From contig OOHK01000003.1 of NCBI GenBank assembly GCA_900315845.1, positions 44,820-108,819 on the forward strand: a stretch of DNA of 64,000 nt. The letters are read 5' to 3'. Made by a program: the position numbers and the translations under genes. Positions 1 through 7,694 of the stretch are shown here, piece by piece. Source of the DNA: Candidatus Avelusimicrobium luingense (GTDB lineage: Bacteria; Elusimicrobiota; Elusimicrobia; Elusimicrobiales; Elusimicrobiaceae). The notes beneath the pieces are model-generated. The model saw nothing but the letters and a program-made list of their open reading frames with translations. It made no database searches and was not told the DNA's origin. How positions within the stretch are numbered: position 1 is the stretch's first letter; every line of letters starts with the position of its first letter.

Positions 1-134
1 TGCAGAAAAATTCCGTCAGGAATTTTATCGGAAGGCGATATCTGCCCGCATCTGATTTTGTTTCATAAATCGGGCGTGGCAGCAACACCAACTGCTTGGG
101 CGCATTTGACTAAAAAAAGATACAATAAATCTAT
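1..134. other. Left edge: possible tail of an upstream gene, then the zapA leader
   Basis: The second plus-strand frame is open from the edge to a TGA at 53-55 (18 residues, rich in R, K and E), which could be the end of an upstream gene, but it is too short to identify. A short inverted repeat (GCCCG 44-48, CGGGC 71-75) follows. TACAAT at 121-126 lies 8 nt before the zapA ATG and could be a -10 element; TTGACT at 106-111 is too close to be its -35. No Shine-Dalgarno sequence precedes zapA. Confidence 0.3.
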
Positions 135-425
135 ATGGCTAAAAGAGATATTGTTCAAGTTACCGTTAAAGGTATTGAGTTGGATATGGAAGGCGAAGGG
201 CTCGGCGTGGTAGAAATGTCCGACCTGGCCGGCCGCGTAGAAGCGTACATGGACCAATTAGATGAAATTGATACGCTCAAACGCGCTTTAATGGCCGCCG
301 TCCATTTTGCCGCCCAAAATTATACACAAACCCAAAACGAAGGCGGCAAACACAAAGAAGAAGTTTCACGCTTAAACGATTTAATTTTGAAATTCAAAAG
401 CGCTTTAGACACACCGCAAAAATAA
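135..425 (+). CDS. zapA: ZapA-like cell division protein
   Basis: A 96-residue protein resembling ZapA, the small coiled-coil protein that bundles FtsZ at the division ring. The first ~25 residues form the short beta-rich head (IVQVTVKGIELDM). A helical segment follows (LAGRVEAYMDQLDEI, LKRALMAAVHFAAQNY) and then a charged C-terminal coiled coil to the end. The length matches the family. It starts at ATG 135 with no obvious Shine-Dalgarno site but a TACAAT box just upstream. rarA begins 3 nt after its stop, so it probably heads a zapA-rarA-xseA-xseB-tlyA operon. ZapA sequences are weakly conserved, so the name rests on length, pattern and a cytoplasmic coiled-coil reading. Confidence 0.65.
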   Translation: MAKRDIVQVTVKGIELDMEGEGLGVVEMSDLAGRVEAYMDQLDEIDTLKRALMAAVHFAAQNYTQTQNEGGKHKEEVSRLNDLILKFKSALDTPQK

Positions 426-428
426 TTT

Positions 429-1679
429 ATGCACGACGAAGAAACCACCGTTCCGTTGGCCGCGCGCCAAGCGCCTAAAAAATTGGAAGATTTTGCCGGA
501 CAGCCGCATTTATTGGGAGAGGGCAAAATGCTTCGCCGTTTGCTGGAAGCGGATATGATTAAATCGGCGGTTTTCTTTGGGCCGCCCGGTTGCGGCAAAA
601 CGGCAACGGCGCGCTATATTGCCTCGCGCACGCAAGCCATCACCGTGGAACTTAATGCCGCCGCTGCCGGAGTTGCCGATATCAAAAAAGTACTCACCGA
701 AGCCAAAGAACGCGCGCGCATGGCAACGTTTGAACAAAAACGCACACTGGTTATTTTGGACGAAATTCACCATTTTAATAAAACCCAACAAGATGTTTTA
801 CTGCCGTCCGTAGAAAAAGGCGAAATCATTTTAATCGGCATTACGACGGAAAACCCCTATTTTTATATCAACACGGCTTTACTTTCGCGTTTTTCCGTTT
901 TTGAATTTAAGGCATTGGGCGACAAAGACTTACTTAAAATTTTACACCGCGCCGCCAAAGACGAACACGCACAAATTGACGATGATGCCGCCGAATTTTT
1001 TACCGTTCAGGCTAACGGCGACAGCCGCAAAATGTTAAATGCCGCCGAATTGGCGTTTGTTACTACGCAACCGGGCAAAGACGGAATTAAACACATTGAT
1101 TTGGAAATTGCCAAAGAATGTATCCAACGCCGGCATCTCAATTACGATAAAAAAGGTGACGAACATTACGATATTATTTCCGCTTTTATTAAATCTATGC
1201 GCGGCTCGGATCCCGATGCTACCGCCTATTGGTTAGCGCGCATGCTGGAAAGCGGCGAAGATCCGCGCTTTATCGCACGGCGTATTTTAATTTGCGCCAG
1301 CGAAGACGTGGGACTCGCCGAGCCGGCCGCCATTATGATTGCACAAGCCGCCTTTTCCGCCGCCGAAGAATTAGGGATGCCGGAAGTAAGAATTCCGCTC
1401 GCCCACGCGGCCATTTATGTAGCGTGTTGCCCGAAAAGTAATTCCGCTTATTTAGCCATAGACAGCGCTTTGCAAGAAGTGCGCGAAGGGCGCTACCGCC
1501 CCGTTCCCGATCACTTGCGCTCGGGCGGCAAAAACCGCGGTTACAAATACGCGCATGATTTTCCCAATCATTACGTCAAACAATCGTATATGCCGTATCC
1601 TAAAAAATTTTTTGAACCGGGAACTCTGGGCAAAGAACCTGCCCTTATTGAACGGCTTAAAAAAATCAAAGGAGAATAA
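429..1679 (+). CDS. rarA: Replication-associated recombination protein A (RarA/MgsA AAA+ ATPase)
   Basis: A 416-residue clamp-loader-like AAA+ ATPase that acts at stalled replication forks. The N-terminus carries the family signature PKKLEDFAGQPHLLGEGK. Walker A is GPPGCGKTATARYIA (about residue 50), Walker B is LVILDEIHHFNKTQQD (about 110) and sensor 1 is IGITTENPYF. The C-terminal half has the tetramerisation and DNA-binding region, including KSMRGSDPDATAYWLARML and ICASEDVGLA, both typical of RarA. Length is normal for the family. The start at ATG 429 is 3 nt after zapA, and the stop directly abuts the xseA ATG (TAA then ATG), indicating translational coupling. Confidence 0.94.
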   Translation: MHDEETTVPLAARQAPKKLEDFAGQPHLLGEGKMLRRLLEADMIKSAVFFGPPGCGKTATARYIASRTQAITVELNAAAAGVADIKKVLTEAKERARMATFEQKRTLVILDEIHHFNKTQQDVLLPSVEKGEIILIGITTENPYFYINTALLSRFSVFEFKALGDKDLLKILHRAAKDEHAQIDDDAAEFFTVQANGDSRKMLNAAELAFVTTQPGKDGIKHIDLEIAKECIQRRHLNYDKKGDEHYDIISAFIKSMRGSDPDATAYWLARMLESGEDPRFIARRILICASEDVGLAEPAAIMIAQAAFSAAEELGMPEVRIPLAHAAIYVACCPKSNSAYLAIDSALQEVREGRYRPVPDHLRSGGKNRGYKYAHDFPNHYVKQSYMPYPKKFFEPGTLGKEPALIERLKKIKGE

Positions 1680-2885
1680 ATGGAACCGGAATCTCCCTTT
1701 CGCGGACAAGTTTTTACCGTTACCGCCATTACGCTTGCCGTCAAGCAAATGTTAGAAGGCGTGTTTCGCGGTATTTTTGTGGAAGGGGAAGTAAGCAATT
1801 TACGCACCGCCGCCAGCGGACACATATATTTTGATTTGAAAGACCGCGAAGCCTTACTTTCCGGCGTGATGTTTAGGTGGGATGCCAAAAAATACGGCGA
1901 CCAATTACAAGAAGGTATGCAAGTGCGCGTAGGCGGTGATTTTTCGTGTTACGCCAAGCAAGGCCGCTATCAAATTGCCGCTAAAACCGCCGAACTTTTA
2001 ACCAAGGGAAACCTATTTGCGGAATTTGAAAAACTTAAAAAGAAATTAGAAAGCGAAGGACTTTTTGCCCCCGAACATAAACAAGAAATTCCCGCTTATC
2101 CGCAACGAATTGCCGTTATTACTTCGCCTACCGGAGCCGCCGTGCGGGATATTTTATCCGTGTTAAAACGGCGCAGCCCGCATTTGGAAATTTTAATTAT
2201 TCCTACGCTGGTGCAAGGGGACGAAGCCGCCCCGCAAATTGCGCAAGCCGTGGAAGATGCCAACCACTTTACCCCCAAGCCCGACGTCATTTTGCTGGGC
2301 CGCGGCGGCGGAAGTTTGGAAGATTTATGGGCCTTTAACGAAGAAATCGTTGCGCGCGCTATTTTCAAAAGCAAAATTCCGGTCATCTCGTGCGTCGGGC
2401 ACGAAGTAGATTTTACGATTGCCGATTTCGTGGCCGACTTGCGCGCACCAACACCGTCAGCCGCCGCGGAACTCGTTGTAAAAAATTCGCAAAACACGCA
2501 AGAACATATTGCCGATTTGCAAAAACGTCTGTTACAAGCCGTTCATTTATTTTACGAACGTGCCAAACGCCGCTATGATTTGGCAGTTAACTCGCCTGTT
2601 TTTAAGCGTCCGTCGGTGCTTACGCAAGAAAAAGAATTGCAATTAGATGATTTGACTTCCCGTTTAGAAACCGCTTATGCACAAAAAACTACGCAATTTG
2701 AAACGCGTTTGGAACTTGCTACACAGAAACTCAACGCGCTTGGCCCGCAAGCCGTATTAAAGCGCGGGTACAGTATCACACGCAAAAAAGACGGCTCGGT
2801 CATCAGCCGCGTCGGGCAAACGCAAAGCGGCGAAGAAATTTATGTGCAAGTACAAGACGGTATGATTTATACGCAAGTCAAGTGA
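1680..2885 (+). CDS. xseA: Exonuclease VII large subunit
   Basis: XseA is the catalytic subunit of exonuclease VII, which degrades single-stranded DNA to oligonucleotides together with XseB. The 401 residues show an N-terminal OB-fold (VEGEVSNLRTAASGHIYFDL), then the catalytic core with RIAVITSPTGAAVRDIL and VILLGRGGGSLEDLWAFN. The motif PVISCVGHEVDFTIADFVAD with RAPTPSAAAEL is diagnostic. A coiled-coil region and the C-terminal RGYSITRKKDG complete it. It starts immediately after the rarA stop, with GGAG (1671-1674) inside the rarA end as ribosome site. Confidence 0.96.
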   Translation: MEPESPFRGQVFTVTAITLAVKQMLEGVFRGIFVEGEVSNLRTAASGHIYFDLKDREALLSGVMFRWDAKKYGDQLQEGMQVRVGGDFSCYAKQGRYQIAAKTAELLTKGNLFAEFEKLKKKLESEGLFAPEHKQEIPAYPQRIAVITSPTGAAVRDILSVLKRRSPHLEILIIPTLVQGDEAAPQIAQAVEDANHFTPKPDVILLGRGGGSLEDLWAFNEEIVARAIFKSKIPVISCVGHEVDFTIADFVADLRAPTPSAAAELVVKNSQNTQEHIADLQKRLLQAVHLFYERAKRRYDLAVNSPVFKRPSVLTQEKELQLDDLTSRLETAYAQKTTQFETRLELATQKLNALGPQAVLKRGYSITRKKDGSVISRVGQTQSGEEIYVQVQDGMIYTQVK

Positions 2886-2893
2886 GGTATTTT

Positions 2894-3142
2894 ATGGCAA
2901 CAAAGTTTAACTTTGAAAAACAACTTTCGCGTTTGGAAGAAATCGTCGCGAAATTAGAAGAAGAACAAACCGATTTGGACGCTTCGGTCAAATTGTTTGA
3001 AGAAGGCGTCGTGCTTTCCAAAGAACTCGCGCAAAAGTTGGAAACGGTTAAGTTCAAAGTAGAAGAACTTAAAAAGAAAGGGGCTGAAATGTTCACAGAA
3101 CCTTTTGATACGGAACTCGCGGAAAATACCGATGGCGAATAA
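2894..3142 (+). CDS. xseB: Exonuclease VII small subunit
   Basis: An 82-residue XseB, which wraps the XseA coiled coil in exonuclease VII. The helical signature FEKQLSRLEEIVAKLEEE, then DLDASVKLFEEGVVLSKE, is typical. A GTG at 2882 overlapping the xseA stop is possible, but ATG 2894 is preferred: it has AGTGAGG at 2881-2887 at good spacing, and the protein then starts MATKFNFEKQL as in the family. The 3' end overlaps tlyA by 11 nt. Confidence 0.93.
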   Translation: MATKFNFEKQLSRLEEIVAKLEEEQTDLDASVKLFEEGVVLSKELAQKLETVKFKVEELKKKGAEMFTEPFDTELAENTDGE

Positions 3143-3890
3143 AAAATTACGTTTGGATATGGCCCTTGTAGAGCAAGGTTTTTTTGCAAGCAGAAACCGT
3201 GCGCAAGCGTCTATTATGGCAGGCGAAGTGCTTGTCAACGGCGAGGTAGATACCCGCGCCGACCGAACGATTTTGCCGGAAGATAAAATTTCTCTCAAAG
3301 AAAAATCTTGCCCTTATGTCTCGCGCGGCGGCTTAAAATTAGCGGGCGCACTGAAACATTGGGACATTTCTGTTAAAGATAAAGTGTGTGTAGATATCGG
3401 CGTAGCCACCGGCGGATTTAGTGATTGTATGATTCAGGCCGGGGCCAAAGAAGTGTACGGCGTGGACGTGGGCAAAGGACAACTGGCTGACGAAATGCGC
3501 CGTTATAAAAATTTTCATTTTAAGCCGGAAACAAACGCCCGCTATATGACGGCCGATTTGTTTGAAACCGCCCCGCAGTTTGCTGCAGTAGATGTCTCTT
3601 TTATTTCCTTAACTATGATTATGGAACCCTTATTTAAGGTGATGGCAGATAAAAGCGAAATCGTTTTCTTAATTAAACCGCAATTTGAACTCTCCCCTAA
3701 ACAAGTACCGCACGGTATTGTAAAAACCGACGAAAACCGCCAACTGGCTATCAAACGTGTGAACGATTTCTTTGACAGTATAAAAGAAAAATACGGCGGC
3801 GAGTCGGGCGAAGTAATAGAAAGCCCGATAAAGGGCACGCACGGAAATACCGAATTTTTGTGGCACGTGAAGTTAAATAAACAAAGTTAA
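3132..3890 (+). CDS. tlyA: TlyA-family rRNA 2'-O-methyltransferase
   Basis: A 252-residue TlyA/hemolysin A family protein; in other bacteria TlyA methylates 2'-OH groups of rRNA using SAM. An N-terminal S4 RNA-binding domain (LRLDMALVEQGFFASRNRAQ, AGEVLVNGE) is followed by an FtsJ-like Rossmann fold. The SAM motif is VCVDIGVATGGFSDCMIQAG (about residue 87), with GVDVGKGQL after it and VDVSFISL, FLIKPQFEL further on. ATG 3132 is chosen over the upstream in-frame start at 3105 because it begins directly with the S4 domain and overlaps xseB by 11 nt, as expected for coupling. It is the last gene of the operon; a terminator follows. Confidence 0.93.
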   Translation: MANKKLRLDMALVEQGFFASRNRAQASIMAGEVLVNGEVDTRADRTILPEDKISLKEKSCPYVSRGGLKLAGALKHWDISVKDKVCVDIGVATGGFSDCMIQAGAKEVYGVDVGKGQLADEMRRYKNFHFKPETNARYMTADLFETAPQFAAVDVSFISLTMIMEPLFKVMADKSEIVFLIKPQFELSPKQVPHGIVKTDENRQLAIKRVNDFFDSIKEKYGGESGEVIESPIKGTHGNTEFLWHVKLNKQS

Positions 3891-3920
3891 AAAAAGCGCG
3901 GAAAAAATTCCGCGCTTTTT
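3891..3920. terminator. Bidirectional intrinsic terminator between tlyA and the protease gene
   Basis: AAAAAGCGCGGAA and TTCCGCGCTTTTT form a near-perfect hairpin with an A-run on one side and a T-run on the other. It can therefore end both tlyA (plus) and the convergent protease gene (minus). Confidence 0.9.
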
Positions 3921-3938
3921 ACATACGTTACAGTAAAA

Positions 3939-5075
3939 TTACGGTTGCGTCCGTTGAGTAGCGGCTTCTTCGCCGGCCACCGAACGCACACAAAGCCCTT
4001 TCTTGTAATCTGTACCCATATAACGCTTTAAGAAAGCGACGAAATCATCCGTAAGAAGCGCGGTACGTTCCGTGTTGGGGCCGTCGCTACCGCTGCCGAA
4101 GCCGACCACATATCCGTTAATGATCCGCGAAGTGCCGGACATTCCCCCCACCGCCGTTCCTATCCAACGCACCGTATGATCATCGTTGGGCGTAATTTGC
4201 TCATAGGTAAAATTAAAGACAACCGGCAATTTACGTCTTGTTTCGGGATAGGGGCCTTCTGGCTCAAACCAAAAACTTTTACCCGTTCTGCCGGCCAGTT
4301 CCAAGCGGGCGCTTTCCGGGCTGAACGTCATGAAATGATAATCGTCCAGCGGTTGGCGCAAAAAGCGTTTTTTATCGTTTATCTTGCGGGCCATTTGATC
4401 GCGCGTCGCCATTTGCATAGAATCAAGAGTATTTATAGTTTGTTCAGACGGTAAAGACGCGGTCGCTTTTTTCATCTGGGCATATTGGGTATCTAATTGT
4501 TTTAGATTTTCCGTCATTAAAGAAAGCATCTTGTCTTGTTTATCAAACCCGATAAGCGCAATATCGTCCGCATGGCCGTAAGGGCTATCTTCGGCATAGC
4601 CGTTACGGTAAAAATAAATCGTTGCGTTAGCCGGCATATTGGCTTGCGGCTGCGAAAGGCTGACGCGCCATACCCCGTTAGGTTGTTGCTCTACTCCGGC
4701 GACCACTCTGGGATTGGTATTGGTGCCGAAACCCACCACACAATGTGCGGCCGTTACAATCCAACGCGAATGATAATGCAAGCCGGAACAAACAGCAAAA
4801 TGAACCCCTCCGTTGTTATCTTTCGTCGTCATATCCAATGCCACAATGTTAGTAGAAACTTCCGTTCCGGGATAAGCATATTTAATCGTAAAAGGATCAT
4901 CTAGCGGAGACGTTTTCTTTTGGGCATTTTTTGCCGGTTGTTGCACGCGTCCGGCAACAGACCGCACCGGCGAATCTGCCTTCTTCAAAACAGGGATTTC
5001 TGTTTTGGCCTGAACAGCGGACAGCGCAAACAGTACGTTAAAAAGTATGAAATAAAATTTCTTCCGGTTTTTCAT
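3939..5075 (-). CDS. Secreted trypsin-like serine protease (S1 fold)
   Basis: A 378-residue exported protein with a basic, hydrophobic signal peptide (KNRKKFYFILFNVLFALSAV, cleaved near VQA-K). The chymotrypsin fold is marked by the catalytic His in SRWIVTAAHCVVG, an Asp in HADDIALIGFD and a Ser in GGMSGTSRIINGYVVGFGSG. The Ser motif GMSGTS resembles the glutamyl-endopeptidase-like S1B group more than classic GDSGGP. About 110 residues inserted between the Asp and Ser regions are unexplained. The start at 5075 is favoured over GTG 5081 because AGGAG lies 5 nt upstream of it. It is monocistronic, with a terminator shared with tlyA. The substrate is unknown. Confidence 0.8.
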   Translation of the reverse strand: MKNRKKFYFILFNVLFALSAVQAKTEIPVLKKADSPVRSVAGRVQQPAKNAQKKTSPLDDPFTIKYAYPGTEVSTNIVALDMTTKDNNGGVHFAVCSGLHYHSRWIVTAAHCVVGFGTNTNPRVVAGVEQQPNGVWRVSLSQPQANMPANATIYFYRNGYAEDSPYGHADDIALIGFDKQDKMLSLMTENLKQLDTQYAQMKKATASLPSEQTINTLDSMQMATRDQMARKINDKKRFLRQPLDDYHFMTFSPESARLELAGRTGKSFWFEPEGPYPETRRKLPVVFNFTYEQITPNDDHTVRWIGTAVGGMSGTSRIINGYVVGFGSGSDGPNTERTALLTDDFVAFLKRYMGTDYKKGLCVRSVAGEEAATQRTQP

Positions 5076-5146
5076 AAACACTCCTTTTGTTTTTATATTC
5101 TAACATACTAGTGGTAAAAATCAAGGCCGTCTCTCTACTGAACATC

Positions 5147-5178
5147 CTTGAAAAATCAAGAAAAAAAGACCATACTAT
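5147..5178 (+). promoter_or_regulatory. Predicted pilin promoter with -35 palindrome
   Basis: CTTGAAAAATCAAG (5147-5160) is a perfect inverted repeat that includes the -35 TTGAAA (5148-5153). A run of seven A follows, then CATACT (5171-5176) as -10 at 17 bp spacing. The same TTGA-N-TCAA arrangement precedes three other pilin-like genes in the window. Confidence 0.6.
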
Positions 5179-5202
5179 TAGTAGCAGTAAAAGGAGATTT
5201 TT

Positions 5203-5739
5203 ATGAATAACAAAGCATTTACGTTAATAGAACTTTTAGTTGTTGTGCTGATTATCGGCATTTTAGCGGCGGTGGCTGTACCACAGTATCAAAAAGCCGT
5301 TTGGAAAAGCCGCACGGCCCAATTATATGCCGCAGTTAAAGCAATCACTACGGCTCAAGAAACTTACTTTATGGCTAACGGAACGTATGCCACACGGTTT
5401 GATGAGTTGGATATTGCCTTTGATAATTTAACAACAGCGGACGCGAGTACTACGGGATACGCCACTTCTTCAACCGATGCCATCAGAAAAACCGACTACA
5501 TGGAGTTGGTTCTTAATAACAATTCTCCCCAAGGGGTTTGGTCTACCGCCGTATTTAATAAGGCCCCCTATTCCGGACAGGGCATTGTATTTGTCCACCA
5601 AGGGACGAGTTCTTATGAGAAAAAGTTTTTCTGCGCGGAAGAAACTTCCACTTCTCCCGCCGGAAAATTCTGTAAAAAGGTCATGGGAATATCTGCTTCT
5701 CCCACTACTTATTTAGGAGTACGCTTATATCCTTTATAA
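5203..5739 (+). CDS. Type IV pilin-like protein, family A
   Basis: A 178-residue prepilin: short basic leader (MNNKA), then FTLIELLVVVLIIGILAAVA, the hydrophobic helix anchoring the subunit in the membrane and packing in the filament core, with Glu at +5. The predicted prepilin-peptidase site follows Ala, not the usual Gly. The helix continues as PQYQKAVWKSRTAQLYAAV, then the motif ETYFMANGTYATRFDEL and a variable C-terminal domain with two cysteines (FFCAEE, KFCKKVMG) that may form a disulfide. AAAGGAG precedes the ATG at good spacing. It has its own promoter and terminator. Filament subunit or minor pseudopilin cannot be decided from the sequence. Confidence 0.9.
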   Translation: MNNKAFTLIELLVVVLIIGILAAVAVPQYQKAVWKSRTAQLYAAVKAITTAQETYFMANGTYATRFDELDIAFDNLTTADASTTGYATSSTDAIRKTDYMELVLNNNSPQGVWSTAVFNKAPYSGQGIVFVHQGTSSYEKKFFCAEETSTSPAGKFCKKVMGISASPTTYLGVRLYPL

Positions 5740-5757
5740 GGATGCTATAACCAAAAT

Positions 5758-5788
5758 AAAACCGCCCCCGTTTTACGGGAGCGGTTTT
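5758..5788. terminator. Bidirectional intrinsic terminator
   Basis: ACCGCCCCCG and CGGGAGCGGT pair around a TTTTA loop, with A-rich and T-rich flanks on the two sides. It lies between the convergent pilin gene and the outer-membrane protein gene. Confidence 0.85.
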
Positions 5789-5803
5789 TGCTGAATCTTT
5801 TAA

Positions 5804-6466
5804 TTAGAAACGGTAACTGGCTTTGAAGGCAACAGAAAGATAACTGTAATCTTTCTTTCCGGCGCCATCGCCATCTACTTTTCTCATCATTTTATCGGTA
5901 TCATAGGTAAATGCATTGTAGCGCGCTTCGCCGCCCAGCGACCAGTTGCCTTGCCCGAGGTCAATTTCAAACCCCAAGCCGACAAACCACCCAAACGAAT
6001 TATAGGAAGCACTTTCTGTGCGTTCCCATCCGCCGACCGTTTCTTTAATACTTTGCGTGGCAGAGGTCAACCCCGCTCCAAACGGAATATAAAAACGAGT
6101 GCGTTCTTGGGGATTTAAGTTCGCACGGAAAGACGCCATCAAGTTAAACACGTTCATCGCATTTTCCATTTCGGTTTTGACACCCAAAACCGTAACGTCA
6201 TCCTCTTCGCCGGCAAAAACGCCATCATTTATTTCTACACCGACGCCGAAATATTCAGACGGGAAAAACATATACGATGCGCCGAAGGTAGCGCCAAACG
6301 TACCCCAATCCACATCGTTTCCGTCAAATTGCCAACCGGATTTTTGTAACCCTGCGCCAAAACCAACAGTTCCACTGACCATTTGGTCACCGGCATTGAT
6401 ACCTTCCGCAAAAGACAAGGTACCTAAGCAAAAAACAGCACACAACACAGCAAGTAGTTTTTTCAT
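5804..6466 (-). CDS. Outer-membrane beta-barrel protein
   Basis: A 220-residue protein with a signal peptide (MKKLLAVLCAVFCLGTLSFA) followed by alternating polar/aromatic strands typical of a small OmpA/OmpW-like barrel: VSGTVGFGAGLQ, GATFGASYMFFP, GVGVEINDGVF, FMASFRANL-type and GWFVGLGFEIDLG segments. It ends in an aromatic residue (FKASYRF), the usual outer-membrane insertion signal. A similar gene of about the same size lies at 10601. AAGGAG is well placed before the ATG. It has its own terminator. Function beyond membrane location is not visible. Confidence 0.8.
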   Translation of the reverse strand: MKKLLAVLCAVFCLGTLSFAEGINAGDQMVSGTVGFGAGLQKSGWQFDGNDVDWGTFGATFGASYMFFPSEYFGVGVEINDGVFAGEEDDVTVLGVKTEMENAMNVFNLMASFRANLNPQERTRFYIPFGAGLTSATQSIKETVGGWERTESASYNSFGWFVGLGFEIDLGQGNWSLGGEARYNAFTYDTDKMMRKVDGDGAGKKDYSYLSVAFKASYRF

Positions 6467-6497
6467 GGTTTCTCCTTAATGTTAATTTTTTACAAAT

Positions 6498-7694
6498 TTA
6501 ATTGGCCTGCGGGGGCAACGGACCCACGCCGGTTTCCGGTACTACATAGGGTTTTTTTAATAAACTTTTGGCTTGTTCGTCAAATCCCCATTTATCTTTG
6601 AATGATAGCACATATTGATATTGTTTGCGCGCTTTTTCGCGTTCGCCTAAAATATCATACACTTGCCCCAATCGCAGTTCGTTCCACACGCCCCAGCGGC
6701 TGGGTTCTTGATTTTTAACGGCTTGCCGGCCTTGTTCAAAAAGGTCGCGGGCAGCCTCAAAATTTCCTTGAGCCATTTGCACCGTTCCCAAAGCGGTGTA
6801 GGCGCGGGAAATATAAATGTCTTTATAAAATTGGCTATGCCCGATTTGGTCTAAAAAATATTGGGCTTGCGCGGTAACATCGTTGTAATGGCCCGTTTCA
6901 TACAGACAAATTACTTCCACATAATGCATCAGCGGATTGGTGGGATATTTGGCGCGCAATTCGCGGATAAACTCCAGCGATTTTTGCGGATTATAAAATT
7001 TACTGCCGCGCGTATTTTGCACTTCAATTAAAATCAGTTTAGCACTATCGGAAGTGAACATGGCTTTTTGGCGCGCCATATTTAATTGGCGGACGCCTTC
7101 GTCCGGATCGCCTTTGATAGCCACAATTTTGGCAAGGACTTTAATAACCGTGGGCAGCGTTCCCGCGAAATACTGATAAATTCCCAACCCGAAAAAGGCA
7201 TCATAATACGACGGATCTAACGCCAACGATTTTTCTAAATTGTTAATTGCGCGGCGGCCGGAAAAATAGGCAACGACCCAATTGCGGTTTCGCATGGAAA
7301 ATAACGCGCGAAGCCCATACAAAGCACCGATACCCATATAAGCATTAGGGTCATCGGGGTGAGTTTTAATCCAACGTTTAATACCGGCAATAGAATCGTC
7401 TAAAATTTTTTCAAAGACTTTGCGTTGTTTATCGTCGCTGGTTTCAAACTCGTACTCGTAGCGGCTCCACGCAATCATCGCATTACCGAAGTGCGCAAAC
7501 GGATGATCGGGGTACGCGTCAAATACTTCTTGAATGTTTTTTTGGGCGGTGGGATAATCTAAACTATACACGCCGTTGATGCCTTGTGTAGCGTGGAGCA
7601 TCACATCGGGCGGCAGTTTGATTTCCGCGCGAAGCGGCAAAACGGTGTTGGCCGTCAGCCACAACGCGAGAACGATTTTCCCCCACTTACGCAT
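6498..7694 (-). CDS. Exported TPR protein
   Basis: A 398-residue protein with an N-terminal signal peptide (MRKWGKIVLALWLTANTVLPLRA) and several tetratricopeptide repeats. Repeat-like helical pairs appear at SLDYPTAQKNIQEVFDAYPDHP, ALDPSYYDAFFGLGIYQYFAG, RAYTALGTVQMAQGNFEAARD and RLGQVYDILGEREKARKQYQ. Its start codon overlaps the serS stop (TAATG), so it is translated after serS. TPR proteins act as protein-interaction scaffolds; the partner is unknown. It could be a periplasmic assembly factor, but nothing local proves that. Confidence 0.82.
   Translation of the reverse strand: MRKWGKIVLALWLTANTVLPLRAEIKLPPDVMLHATQGINGVYSLDYPTAQKNIQEVFDAYPDHPFAHFGNAMIAWSRYEYEFETSDDKQRKVFEKILDDSIAGIKRWIKTHPDDPNAYMGIGALYGLRALFSMRNRNWVVAYFSGRRAINNLEKSLALDPSYYDAFFGLGIYQYFAGTLPTVIKVLAKIVAIKGDPDEGVRQLNMARQKAMFTSDSAKLILIEVQNTRGSKFYNPQKSLEFIRELRAKYPTNPLMHYVEVICLYETGHYNDVTAQAQYFLDQIGHSQFYKDIYISRAYTALGTVQMAQGNFEAARDLFEQGRQAVKNQEPSRWGVWNELRLGQVYDILGEREKARKQYQYVLSFKDKWGFDEQAKSLLKKPYVVPETGVGPLPPQAN

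Noticed and set aside
1-60. 6S RNA next to zapA, as in enteric bacteria
   Set aside because: Only a 5-bp stem is visible and the visible sequence is too short to judge.
3105-3131. Longer TlyA start at 3105
   Set aside because: It adds residues before the S4 domain from within xseB; ATG 3132 fits the family.
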